Assembly (NCBI GenBank): GCA_049614485.1
Contig: JBMZDR010000001.1
Span: 124,001 to 188,000, forward strand
From: GCA-2733415 sp049614485
GTDB lineage: Bacteria > Bacteroidota > Bacteroidia > Flavobacteriales > Flavobacteriaceae
DNA: 64,000 nt
Direction of reading: 5' to 3'
Shown here: positions 51,301 to 59,670 of the stretch, in pieces
How positions within the stretch are numbered: position 1 is the first letter of the stretch
Layout: the number at the start of each line of letters is the position of its first letter
Translations under genes and position numbers: made by a program
Notes under the pieces: model-generated
What the model was told of the DNA's origin: nothing
What the model saw: the letters and a program-made list of their open reading frames with translations, nothing else
The model's database searches: none

Positions 51301-52047
51301 ATGAGTAAGATAGGTTTAAATACACGATTCTCTAAAAATTTGATTTTAAATATCAAATTAATAGCATTGCTTGGAGCAATAATTTTCTTATCTGCCTTTG
51401 CGTCAGATAGAAATGAATCTCGTTTTTTATTAGCAACCCCAGTTGTTTTTAAAAACCCAGAACAGCCTTTAATTTCTGAGAAAACGGTTAATAAGTTGTT
51501 AATACAAAATAAAGGAAGTGTTACAAACATAAGGAAAGTTGCCTTAGATTTGAATAGATTAGAATCTGAGTTAATTGCAAACCCATATGTTAGAAACGCA
51601 AACCTGTATGTTTCTGTAAATGGGGAAGTTGGGGTGAATATTTTGCAAAAAAAGCCATTAGCTAGAGTGCAAACAAACGAGTCTTATTACATTGACGAAG
51701 AAGGTAAAAGCATGCCTACTTCGCCAAATTTTTCTGTGCGAGTACCTTTGGTTACAGGAAATGTTGATAAAAAAAACTTGTCTGACGTGTATAAAGTACT
51801 TAAAAGTATTACTTCAGACTCATTTTTTAATAAAGAAGTAGAAGGGGTAATTGTAAAAGGGGAAAAGTATATTTTATTGGTAAGAGAGTTTGATTTTCTT
51901 ATTGATTTTGGAACCTCAGAAAATAGAGATGTTAAGATAAGTAATTTTAAAGCATTTTATAAAAAAGCTTTAAAAGACAAAACAATAGAATCGTATAATA
52001 GAGTTAATTTACAAATTGCATCACAAGTAATTTGCACCAAAAGATAA
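51301..52047 (+). CDS. ftsQ: Cell division protein FtsQ/DivIB
   Basis: Bitopic membrane protein (248 residues from ATG 51301; TTG 51295 would add two). It has a short cytoplasmic N-terminus, a membrane helix (LIALLGAIIFLSAFAS, ~20-36), a POTRA-like stretch (~60-115: ALDLNRLESELIANPYVRNANLYVSVNGEVGVNIL, quoted as positions), and a beta-rich FtsQ domain with ARVQTNESYYIDEEGKSMP. It scaffolds the divisome in the periplasm. Conservation is low, but topology and location between murC and ftsA are decisive. Confidence 0.9.
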   Translation: MSKIGLNTRFSKNLILNIKLIALLGAIIFLSAFASDRNESRFLLATPVVFKNPEQPLISEKTVNKLLIQNKGSVTNIRKVALDLNRLESELIANPYVRNANLYVSVNGEVGVNILQKKPLARVQTNESYYIDEEGKSMPTSPNFSVRVPLVTGNVDKKNLSDVYKVLKSITSDSFFNKEVEGVIVKGEKYILLVREFDFLIDFGTSENRDVKISNFKAFYKKALKDKTIESYNRVNLQIASQVICTKR

Positions 52048-52050
52048 ACT

Positions 52051-53412
52051 ATGGAGGACAATAAAATTGCAGTTGGTTTAGACATAGGTACTACAAAAAT
52101 AGTGGCCATGATTGGTCGTGAAAATGAGTACAATAAATTGGAAATTCTTGGTATTGGAAAAACCAAAAGCCTTGGTGTGCATAGAGGTGTTGTAAATAAT
52201 ATAACGCAAACAATCCAGTCAATACAACAAGCAGTGCAAGAAGCAGAAATGTCTTCTGGTTTAAAAATTGAAGATGTTGTTGTTGGTATTGCTGGTCAGC
52301 ATATTAGAAGTATTCAACATAGTGACTATATCACCAGAGCAAATTCTGAAGAAGTTATAGATGAAAGTGATATAGATGCATTGATAAACCAAGTGCATAA
52401 ACTGGTTATGTTGCCAGGGGAAGAAATTATTCATGTGTTGCCACAAGAGTATAAAATTGATGGTCAAGCAGAAATAAAAGAACCTAGAGGAATGTATGGT
52501 GGTAGGCTTGAAGCTAATTTTCATGTTGTAGTTGGGCAAATAGCTTCTATAAGAAATATTGGTAGATGTGTAACTAATGCAGGTTTAGGGCTAGCAGGCA
52601 TTACATTGGAGCCATTGTCTTCTGCAAATGCTGTTTTAAGTCAAGAAGAAAAAGAGGCCGGCGTAGCATTAATTGATATAGGAGGAGGAACAACAGACTT
52701 AGCCATTTTTAAAGATGGAATTATACGTCATACCGCAGTTATTCCTTTTGGAGGAAATGTAATTACCGAAGATATAAAAGAAGGCTGCTCAATTATTGAA
52801 AAACAAGCAGAGTTGTTGAAAGTAAAATTTGGTTCTGCATGGCCTGGTGAAAATAAAGAAAATGAAATTGTTTCAATACCTGGGTTACGTGGTCGAGAAC
52901 CAAAAGAAATATCTTTAAAAAACTTATCCAAAGTAATTCATGCAAGAGTTGTTGAAATCATAGAGCAAGTATTTGCGGAAATTAAGAACTATGGTCATGA
53001 AGAACAAAAGAAAAAATTAATTGCAGGAATTGTTTTAACAGGTGGAGGATCACAGTTAAAACATATCAAGCAGTTAACAGAATATATTACTGGTATGGAT
53101 ACCAGAATTGGTTACCCTAATGAACATTTAGCAGGTGCATCTGAAGAAAAAACAACTAGTCCGTTATATGCTACAGCAGTTGGACTGGTGATGAATGCAG
53201 TTGAAGTTCAGTCTAGAATTACAACAGAAAAAATAGAAGAAGAAGTTATTGAAGAGATACCCCAAAAAATTGATCCAATTGCAACTGAAACTCTTGAAAC
53301 AGATCATCAGGAGGAAGAGGTGCAAGTTACTGAAGAACCGAAAGAGGCTAAAAAAAGTATCTTTCACAGTATTTCAGACAGGTTAAAAGATTTTTTAGAT
53401 AGCGCAGAATAA
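52051..53412 (+). CDS. ftsA: Cell division protein FtsA
   Basis: Actin-like ATPase (453 residues) that anchors FtsZ to the membrane. It shows the phosphate 1 motif VGLDIGTTKIVAMIG, the 1C domain (~85-160), phosphate 2 in ALIDIGGGTTDLAIF (~208-222) and the adenosine motif GIVLTGGGSQLKH. After a variable acidic Glu/Ile-rich stretch (~385-435), the protein ends in an amphipathic helix, IFHSISDRLKDFLD, the membrane-targeting sequence. It lies 3 bp after ftsQ and 54 bp before ftsZ. Confidence 0.96.
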   Translation: MEDNKIAVGLDIGTTKIVAMIGRENEYNKLEILGIGKTKSLGVHRGVVNNITQTIQSIQQAVQEAEMSSGLKIEDVVVGIAGQHIRSIQHSDYITRANSEEVIDESDIDALINQVHKLVMLPGEEIIHVLPQEYKIDGQAEIKEPRGMYGGRLEANFHVVVGQIASIRNIGRCVTNAGLGLAGITLEPLSSANAVLSQEEKEAGVALIDIGGGTTDLAIFKDGIIRHTAVIPFGGNVITEDIKEGCSIIEKQAELLKVKFGSAWPGENKENEIVSIPGLRGREPKEISLKNLSKVIHARVVEIIEQVFAEIKNYGHEEQKKKLIAGIVLTGGGSQLKHIKQLTEYITGMDTRIGYPNEHLAGASEEKTTSPLYATAVGLVMNAVEVQSRITTEKIEEEVIEEIPQKIDPIATETLETDHQEEEVQVTEEPKEAKKSIFHSISDRLKDFLDSAE

Positions 53413-53466
53413 GTAGAATACTTTTTTTGTAAAAATTATTAGAAGTAAAAGAAGAAAAAAGAATTT

Positions 53467-55413
53467 ATGAGTAGCAACGCAGAATTCGGAGGGATTTCAT
53501 TTGATTTACCAAAAAATCAATCAAATGTTATTAAAGTTATTGGAGTAGGTGGAGGTGGAAGCAATGCCATTAATCACATGTTTCAATCTGGTATTAAAGG
53601 GGTAGATTTTGTAATCTGTAATACAGATTCTCAAGCATTAGAAAATAGTCCAATTCCAAATAAAATTCAGTTAGGGGTTTCTCTAACTGAAGGTCTTGGA
53701 GCTGGGGCTAATCCTGATGTAGGGGAGCAATCTGCAATTGAAAGTTTTGATGAAATAAAAATGATGCTAGGCACCAATACTAAAATGGTGTTTATTACTG
53801 CTGGTATGGGTGGTGGTACAGGTACAGGGGCAGCGCCAATAATTGCTAGAATGGCAAAAGAAATGGATGTGCTTACTGTAGGTATTGTTACAGTCCCTTT
53901 TCAGTTTGAAGGGAAAATGAGAAACGAACAGGCTCAAATTGGTGTTGAAAAACTACGTAAAGAAGTTGATTCACTTATTGTAATTAATAACAATAAATTG
54001 CGTGAAGTGTACGGAAACTTAGGTTTCAAAGCAGGTTTTGCTAAAGCAGATGAAGTGTTAGCAACAGCTGCTAAAGGTATAGCTGAGGTTATTACCCATC
54101 ACTACATGCAAAATATTGACCTTAGGGATGCTAGAACAGTATTGTCAGAAAGTGGGAGTGCTATTATGGGATCGGCAACTGCTTCAGGTGCTAACAGAGC
54201 AAATGAAGCTATTTTTAAAGCTTTAGACTCACCGCTGTTGAATGATAATAAAATCACGGGAGCCAAAAATGTATTGTTGCTAATCATTTCTGGAACTGAA
54301 GAAATAACTATTGATGAGATTGGAGAGATTAATGAGCACATACAAAGTGAAGCTGGTAATGGAGCCAATATCATAATGGGGGTAGGTGAAGATGCAAGTT
54401 TAGGAGGTGAGGTTTCGGTAACCATAATTGCTACAGGCTTTGATGCTGATCAACAAGACGATATTGTAAATACAGAGGCTAAAAAAATAATTCACACCTT
54501 AGAGGCTAATCAAACTGCAACTCAAGTATTGTCAACTAAAAATGTCGTGTCTGATATAGAATTGCCAAAACCAGTTGTGAAGCCAGAACCTGTAATTAAA
54601 CACACGCTTTTTGATGATGAAGTTATTGATGAAATTACGGTAAAGGAAGAGTTTACAGAATTGGTTTCAACTACAGAAGCAATTAAAAATATTGAAGTGA
54701 CTTATGACGAGGTTGTTGCTCCAAAGGTTGTTGCTGAAGAGGAATTTGTGATTACTGAAGTAAATAAACAAAATGAAGAGACTCCGGTGTCTAACGAATT
54801 AGAAGAAGAGCAAGTTGTTTTTACTTTTGATGGTACACCAGCGTCTTCAGAGGATGTATTTGAACCGGTAGCTAAAGAAGAAGAAAAAGTAGTATTTCAG
54901 TTAACTGAAGATGTTAATAACATAAAGGTAAACGATCCTATAGCTGTGGTGCCTGTTACAGAGCAAAATGAAGAAGGTGTAATACGTTACAGCCTAGATT
55001 GTTCTGAATTAGAGGAAAAACAGCCAAAACAAGAGGCTGTAGCTCCGGAAATTATACCTGAAACTGTTGAAGAGCAATTTACAATTTCATCAGCGGAGGT
55101 TAAAGAAGAGCCTGTGGTTGAGGTTGAAGCTAAAACAGTTGATATTGACCCTTTTAACAGTTCTATTGAAGATAGTTTGAAATTGAGAGCTGATGCAAGA
55201 CGAAGAAAATTAAAAGAATTTAATTATAAGTTTCGTCATAACAACAATGTTGATGAAATAGAAAAAGAACCTGCGTACAAACGTATGGGGATTGATTTGG
55301 CGGAATCGTCAGCTAATAATGATACAATGTCACGAACAACTATTGGTTCCGATAGTAATGATGATATTCAGTTGCGTTCTAATAATTCTTTTTTACATGA
55401 TAATGTAGACTAA
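53467..55413 (+). CDS. ftsZ: Cell division GTPase FtsZ with a long C-terminal linker
   Basis: Tubulin homologue forming the Z-ring. The GTPase core (~18-330) has IGVGGGGSNAINHM, the tubulin signature GGGTGTGAAPIIA, CNTDSQAL and NNNKLREVYGN. At 648 residues it is far longer than E. coli FtsZ (383). The extra ~290 residues (~340-630) are a Glu/Val-rich, low-complexity linker with short basic part RADARRRKLKEFNYKFRH (~578-595) and an acidic end. The canonical conserved C-terminal peptide for FtsA binding is not evident; the last residues read LRSNNSFLHDNVD. It is the last gene of the cluster. Confidence 0.95.
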   Translation: MSSNAEFGGISFDLPKNQSNVIKVIGVGGGGSNAINHMFQSGIKGVDFVICNTDSQALENSPIPNKIQLGVSLTEGLGAGANPDVGEQSAIESFDEIKMMLGTNTKMVFITAGMGGGTGTGAAPIIARMAKEMDVLTVGIVTVPFQFEGKMRNEQAQIGVEKLRKEVDSLIVINNNKLREVYGNLGFKAGFAKADEVLATAAKGIAEVITHHYMQNIDLRDARTVLSESGSAIMGSATASGANRANEAIFKALDSPLLNDNKITGAKNVLLLIISGTEEITIDEIGEINEHIQSEAGNGANIIMGVGEDASLGGEVSVTIIATGFDADQQDDIVNTEAKKIIHTLEANQTATQVLSTKNVVSDIELPKPVVKPEPVIKHTLFDDEVIDEITVKEEFTELVSTTEAIKNIEVTYDEVVAPKVVAEEEFVITEVNKQNEETPVSNELEEEQVVFTFDGTPASSEDVFEPVAKEEEKVVFQLTEDVNNIKVNDPIAVVPVTEQNEEGVIRYSLDCSELEEKQPKQEAVAPEIIPETVEEQFTISSAEVKEEPVVEVEAKTVDIDPFNSSIEDSLKLRADARRRKLKEFNYKFRHNNNVDEIEKEPAYKRMGIDLAESSANNDTMSRTTIGSDSNDDIQLRSNNSFLHDNVD

Positions 55414-55432
55414 TTGTGCTATAATTAGTGTT

Positions 55433-55472
55433 AAATCCGAAATGGTCATAGACTGTTTCGGATTTTATTTTT
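55433..55472 (+). terminator. Intrinsic terminator of the division and cell-wall cluster
   Basis: AAATCCGAAA / TTTCGGATTT 10-bp arms around a 13-nt loop, followed by TATTTTTAT; 20 bp after the ftsZ stop. An upstream extension of the next gene would start inside it. Confidence 0.82.
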
Positions 55473-55519
55473 ATATCTTTACATGCGTTTTATACATATC
55501 AATTAAACAGTACATTTAC

Positions 55520-55969
55520 ATGGGATTACAAGCAGATATCATGGCCAAGTTAAAAGAGGCAATGAAAAATAAAGATCAAGTGGCGTTAACATCATTAAGA
55601 GCTGTAAAAGCAGAAATGTTATTAGCGCAAACGGCAACAGGTTCAAAAGAGGAGTTGACGGAGGCTGAAGAAATAAAGTTGCTTCAAAAATTAGTAAAAC
55701 AACGTAAAGATAGTGCCGCTATTTTTTCAGAACAAAATAGAGCTGATTTAGCTGAGCCAGAATTAGCCCAGGCAGCTGTAATTTCGCAGTTTTTACCAGA
55801 GCAGTTGACAGAAGGTGAGGTAGAAAAAATTGTTCTTCAGGTTATAGAGGCTACAGGAGCGTCTGGAATGAAAGATATGGGTAAGGTTATGGCTGAGGTA
55901 AATAAAGAAGTTGCAGGACAAGCAGAGGGTAAAATTATATCTGTTATTGTAAAAAAGAATTTAATGTAA
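55520..55969 (+). CDS. GatB/YqeY-domain protein
   Basis: From ATG 55520 the protein has 149 residues; the upstream 26 codons lie in the ftsZ terminator and leader. It is an all-alpha YqeY protein: MGLQADIMAKLKEAMKNKDQ, ALTSLRAVKAEMLLAQT, EEIKLLQKLVKQRKDSA, and the QLTEGEVEKIV / GMKDMGKVMAEVNKEVAGQ tail homologous to the C-terminal tRNA-binding part of GatB. A role in tRNA-dependent amidation or tRNA binding is inferred from the fold only. A tRNA gene follows. Confidence 0.85.
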   Translation: MGLQADIMAKLKEAMKNKDQVALTSLRAVKAEMLLAQTATGSKEELTEAEEIKLLQKLVKQRKDSAAIFSEQNRADLAEPELAQAAVISQFLPEQLTEGEVEKIVLQVIEATGASGMKDMGKVMAEVNKEVAGQAEGKIISVIVKKNLM

Positions 55970-56003
55970 ATATGATATAGGTTAAAATAATTGACCGTTA
56001 AAT

Positions 56004-56077
56004 GGCTGCGTAGTTCAACTGGATAGAATATCAGATTTCGGCTCTGAGGGTTGGGGGTTCGAATCCCTTCGCGGTCA
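56004..56077 (+). tRNA. tRNA-Arg, anticodon UCG
   Basis: A 74-nt cloverleaf. Acceptor GGCTGCG (56004-56010) pairs with CGCGGTC (56070-56076) with two G-U pairs; discriminator A77. The D stem is GTTC/GAAT. The anticodon stem TCAGA (56031-56035) / TCTGA encloses loop TTTCGGC with anticodon TCG at 56038-56040, reading CGA/CGG. The T stem and loop GGGGG-TTCGAAT-CCCTT is canonical. CCA is not encoded. A terminator follows at 56088, so it is probably a single-tRNA unit. Confidence 0.88.
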
Positions 56078-56087
56078 CTTTTAAACT

Positions 56088-56128
56088 AAACTCCTTGTTA
56101 ATCTTATTGTTGACAAGGAGTTTTTTTA
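56088..56128 (+). terminator. Intrinsic terminator of tRNA-Arg
   Basis: AAACTCCTTGT / ACAAGGAGTTT 11-bp arms with a 14-nt loop and a following T-run, 11 bp after the tRNA. Confidence 0.88.
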
Positions 56129-56279
56129 TAACTTATTTTATGGTAATGCGTTCTGCTGTTTATTTATGTAACGCAGTAACCTCTGTTTTTTACGGAGTGC
56201 AGGTAAGTTGTCGGGAGTTTCTGCTCTAGACATATCAGAATAGCATAATTAAAAAATACAGATCATTAGTTTTTAATAT

Positions 56280-56732
56280 TTAATCCAAATTACTTGCAGG
56301 GAATAACATATTGATATGTTTTGGAGTAATCCATTTCATTTTAGAAGTTTCTCCTTTTTTATTAGTGATTAGTGTTTCGATACTATTTGATTTTCTTTTA
56401 AAAGAGATTGTGTTGCCTTCTAAAATTATAGTTTTCTCATTTGTTTTCTCTGAAATCATTGATAGCATAATATCTCTATATTGCTTTACGGTTTCTTTAT
56501 TTCCAATTGCAAAAGTTTTGATGTCATTTGGGTCGGTATTTTTAAAATCTTTGTATGAAACCGTGTAGAAATCTTTGTCTGACGCTTTGTTTAGTTGCCC
56601 AATTAACTTTCCTAAAAGGTTAATTTTTGAAATTTGTACTGTTTCTTGAGTTTCTGCTTTAACCTCAGTGATTTGTGCACTTGCAGTAATTGTAAAAAAA
56701 AGAATTGCTATAAGTGATAATGTTTTTTTCAT
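56280..56732 (-). CDS. Secreted protein of unknown function
   Basis: A 150-residue protein with signal peptide MKKTLSLIAILFFTITASAQ. The mature part is mixed alpha/beta with Lys/Thr-rich content, no Cys and no recognisable catalytic motif (for example KDFYTVSYKDFKNTDPND, ETVKQYRDIMLSMISEK). I do not recognise the family. It stands alone between a tRNA and a divergent peptidase gene, with no obvious promoter box or terminator. Confidence 0.6.
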   Translation of the reverse strand: MKKTLSLIAILFFTITASAQITEVKAETQETVQISKINLLGKLIGQLNKASDKDFYTVSYKDFKNTDPNDIKTFAIGNKETVKQYRDIMLSMISEKTNEKTIILEGNTISFKRKSNSIETLITNKKGETSKMKWITPKHINMLFPASNLD

Positions 56733-56945
56733 GATTGTAGTCTTTGAAGGGTTTTTAAAAGATTCCTAAAATATTAAAAAATACTGACAAGTTTTTAATT
56801 TAGTGTGAAAATATCAAAATCAAATTGGTTTTTAATAATGTATGTGAGCTCTTGGTATAATTGATAAAATGAGGTTGATAAGTATGTTTAGAATATTATT
56901 TTATATTAAGTGTTTTACACTATCTTGCTACAATATATTTTTATA

Positions 56946-57779
56946 ATGGAAGAACAAGAGTTAAATATAATACTGTTTTTTATTGGGGTGCTTGTAGTTT
57001 GTCTAGTATTGTTTATCGCTTATTTGTTTTTTAAAATGCTGGACTATTTATATTTAAGTTGGTTTAAAAAGCCAATATGGGTTCATTTTTATCTTAAAAA
57101 GAATGAGCTTACCATTAGTCAAAAGGATATTTTACACCAGAATTTTAAGTTTTACAATAGTCTTTCAAGTAAAAATAAAAAACGATTTCAGCATCGGTTA
57201 CATTGTTTTTTGGCTAAAAAAGACTTTATCTCTAGAGATGGTGTTGAACTTGATGAAGTTAAAAAAGTATTGATTTCAGCAACAGCAATAATGTTAACTT
57301 TTGGTATGCGAAAATATTTGTTGCCTATTGTAGAGCGAATAATTGTTTACCCAGAAAAATTTTATTCTACAATTGACAAACGTTACCATAAAGGAGAGTT
57401 TAACCCTAGGTTGAAAGCTTTAGTCTTGTCATGGAAAGATTTTGAAGAAGGTTTTAAAATAGAAAATGATAATTTAAACTTAGGAATACATGAATTTACG
57501 CACGCAATTCATTTAAATAGCATGCGTAAAAGTGATACCGCTTCAGTGATTTTCTCTGATGGTTTTTCTGAGTTGATAAGTTTGTTGCGTAAAGACCTTG
57601 AGGTTGGTGAATTGAAAAATTCAGGGTTTATTAGAGATTATGCGTTTACCAATGAATTTGAATTCTTGGCAGTTGTTGTTGAAAATTTTATAGAATCGCC
57701 AAATGAATTTAAAAGTCGATTTCCAAAAGTGTATAAAAAAATCCAGCAAATGTTTAATTTCAGATTTGCTGGATATTAA
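56946..57779 (+). CDS. MtfA-like zinc-dependent peptidase, membrane-anchored
   Basis: From ATG 56946, 277 residues. An N-terminal membrane helix (~8-34) precedes a zincin domain of the MtfA (M90) family: the HExxH motif HEFTHAI near residue 182 in LGIHEFTHAIHL, a downstream Glu in TNEFEFLAVVVENFIESP (~240-255) and an upstream ISATAIMLTFGM helix. E. coli MtfA is soluble and binds the regulator Mlc; here the helix suggests membrane location, so a different role is likely. It is monocistronic and convergent with rpe. Confidence 0.8.
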   Translation: MEEQELNIILFFIGVLVVCLVLFIAYLFFKMLDYLYLSWFKKPIWVHFYLKKNELTISQKDILHQNFKFYNSLSSKNKKRFQHRLHCFLAKKDFISRDGVELDEVKKVLISATAIMLTFGMRKYLLPIVERIIVYPEKFYSTIDKRYHKGEFNPRLKALVLSWKDFEEGFKIENDNLNLGIHEFTHAIHLNSMRKSDTASVIFSDGFSELISLLRKDLEVGELKNSGFIRDYAFTNEFEFLAVVVENFIESPNEFKSRFPKVYKKIQQMFNFRFAGY

Positions 57780-57799
57780 GACTCTTTTTGTATTTTAAA

Positions 57800-58462
57800 T
57801 TATGAGTTTGCTATGCGCTTTAGCTCTTTTATAGTGTTTAGTTGATCATCAGATTTAAACACATGGCTACCAGCTACAAATACATTTGCACCAGCATCAA
57901 CCAGTTGTTTAATGTTTTTATCTGTCACACCACCATCAATTTCTATAAGAGTGTTTAAATCTTGCTCGTCAATCATTTTTCGAAGTTTTTTAATTTTTTG
58001 ATAAGTAATATCTTCGAATTTTTGACCACCAAAACCAGGATTTATTGACATTAATAAAACCATATAACATTCAGGTAAAATATCTTCAAGTACTGAAACT
58101 GGGGTAGTTAGGTTTAATACAACGCCAGCTTTGCAACCAGCATCCTTTATTTGTCTTAATGTTCTATGAAGATGAACAGTAGATTCATAGTGTACAGTAA
58201 TAATATCTGCACCTACTTTTGCAAACTCTTCAATGTAACGTTCTGGTTTTTCAATCATTAAATGAACATCTAATGGTTTTGTAGCGTGTTTTTTTATAGC
58301 TTGAATGACAGGCATTCCATAGGATATGTTTGGTACAAAATGACCATCCATAACATCTATGTGAAACCAGTCTGCATCACTTGCGTTAACCATTTCAGTG
58401 TCACGTTGTAAATTTCCGAAATCTGCAGCAAGCATTGAAGGGGCAATTAATTTTGAGCTCAT
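57800..58462 (-). CDS. rpe: Ribulose-phosphate 3-epimerase
   Basis: Interconverts ribulose-5-phosphate and xylulose-5-phosphate in the pentose phosphate pathway. From ATG 58462 the TIM-barrel enzyme has 220 residues: KLIAPSMLAADFGNL (catalytic Ser and Asp side), HIDVMDGHFVPNISYG (metal ligands H, D), DVHLMIEKPE, LMSINPGFGGQKF and EIDGGVTDKNI. The 15-codon upstream extension lies over the rpoD terminator and is rejected. It is in the same direction as rpoD but separated from it by a terminator. Confidence 0.95.
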   Translation of the reverse strand: MSSKLIAPSMLAADFGNLQRDTEMVNASDADWFHIDVMDGHFVPNISYGMPVIQAIKKHATKPLDVHLMIEKPERYIEEFAKVGADIITVHYESTVHLHRTLRQIKDAGCKAGVVLNLTTPVSVLEDILPECYMVLLMSINPGFGGQKFEDITYQKIKKLRKMIDEQDLNTLIEIDGGVTDKNIKQLVDAGANVFVAGSHVFKSDDQLNTIKELKRIANS

Positions 58463-58504
58463 AGTGTTGTGTTGTTTAGTACTACAAATGTAAGGGTTTT
58501 TAAA

Positions 58505-58536
58505 CAAAAAAAACTCCGGTAATCAGCCGGAGTTTC
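58505..58536 (-). terminator. Intrinsic terminator of rpoD
   Basis: AAACTCCGG / CCGGAGTTT arms with a 7-nt loop and an eight-T run on the minus strand; 77 bp after the rpoD stop and just upstream of rpe. Confidence 0.85.
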
Positions 58537-58612
58537 ATCATCAATCAAAAAACGAACAGCTTGTTGTTAGCTTGCGCTAATAAACTAATACTGTCGTTAA
58601 CGGTATTAGGGG

Positions 58613-59476
58613 TTACCCTAAGTATGTTTTTAGTATTTTACTCCTAGATGTGTGTTTTAGTCTACGAATAGCTTTTTCTTTAATTTGTCTTACACGTTCT
58701 CTTGTTAAGTCAAATGTTTCTCCTATTTCTTCAAGAGTCATAGGGTGTTGGTCACCTAAGCCAAAGTATAAACTAATAACATCAGCTTCACGTGGTGTTA
58801 AGGTTTGCAATGCTCTAGTGATTTCTGTTCTTAAAGATTCGTGTAATAATGTACGGTCCGGGTTTGGTGATTCACCTGAACGTAATACATCATATAGGTT
58901 AGAGTCTTCTCCTTCTACTAATGGGGCATCCATAGAGACATGACGACCAGAATTCTTCATAGACTCCTTTACGTCATTAATAGTCATGTCTAGTTCTTTA
59001 GCAATTTCTTCTGCTGAAGGGATACGCTCATGAGCTTGCTCTAAAAAGGCATAAGTTTTATTAATTTTATTAATAGAACCAATTTTATTTAATGGTAACC
59101 GTACAATTCTTGATTGTTCAGCTAATGCTTGTAAAATAGATTGTCTAATCCACCAAACTGCATATGATATAAATTTAAAACCACGAGTTTCATCAAAACG
59201 TTGTGCAGCTTTAATTAATCCCAAATTACCTTCGTTAATTAAATCTGGTAATGTCAGTCCTTGATTTTGGTATTGTTTAGCAACAGAAACCACAAAACGT
59301 AAGTTTGCTTTTGTTAATTTTTCTAAGGCAATTTGATCACCAGCTTTAATGCGTTGTGCTAACTCTACTTCTTCATCAGCCGTAATTAAGTCAACTTTTC
59401 CTATTTCTTGTAAATATTTGTCTAAAGATGCAGTTTCTCTATTGGTAACTTGCTTGGTGATTTTTAGTTGTCTCAT
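58613..59476 (-). CDS. rpoD: Primary sigma factor RpoD/SigA, short Bacteroidetes type
   Basis: A 287-residue housekeeping sigma factor that should recognise the TAnnTTTG boxes in this window. It lacks region 1.1. Region 1.2 is SLDKYLQEIGKVDLITADEE (~17-36), region 2 has NEGNLGLIKAAQRFDETRGFKFISYAVWWIRQSI, region 3 follows, and region 4.2 is MTLEEIGETFDLTRERVRQIKEKAIRRL (~244-271). It is autonomous, with a long upstream palindrome (59535-59565). The alternative, a stationary-phase RpoS, is not found in this phylum. Confidence 0.95.
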   Translation of the reverse strand: MRQLKITKQVTNRETASLDKYLQEIGKVDLITADEEVELAQRIKAGDQIALEKLTKANLRFVVSVAKQYQNQGLTLPDLINEGNLGLIKAAQRFDETRGFKFISYAVWWIRQSILQALAEQSRIVRLPLNKIGSINKINKTYAFLEQAHERIPSAEEIAKELDMTINDVKESMKNSGRHVSMDAPLVEGEDSNLYDVLRSGESPNPDRTLLHESLRTEITRALQTLTPREADVISLYFGLGDQHPMTLEEIGETFDLTRERVRQIKEKAIRRLKHTSRSKILKTYLG

Positions 59477-59534
59477 GTATTGTCCTCCTAATTATTTAGA
59501 TGTTATTGTGCCTACGCATTAAGTTATACGTTCA

Positions 59535-59565
59535 ATTTCTTGTTTTTGTTACAAAAACAAGAAAT
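59535..59565 (-). repeat. Perfect 15-bp-arm palindrome upstream of rpoD
   Basis: ATTTCTTGTTTTTGT (59535-59549), one T, then ACAAAAACAAGAAAT (59551-59565): a 31-bp perfect inverted repeat, 59 bp upstream of the rpoD start. As RNA it would make a 14-bp hairpin with a 3-nt loop. No T-run follows. Confidence 0.7.
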
Positions 59566-59617
59566 AAAATCACATATAATTTGTAAATAGCTGTTATATA
59601 GTGTTATATGGGGTGAA

Positions 59618-59652
59618 AAAAAACCTCATAAATTAATTATGAGGTTTTTTGC
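59618..59652. terminator. Hairpin terminator after the 59671 lipoprotein gene
   Basis: AAACCTCATA / TATGAGGTTT arms, 7-nt loop, A-run on one side and T-run on the other; on the minus strand it ends the lipoprotein gene 20 bp after its stop. Confidence 0.8.
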
Positions 59653-59670
59653 TATGCTATGAATTGTTTT

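Noticed and set aside
53500..55413. Repeated Glu/Val-rich stretches in the ftsZ tail as a coding repeat or insertion
   Set aside because: No exact repeat unit at DNA level; consistent with a disordered linker.
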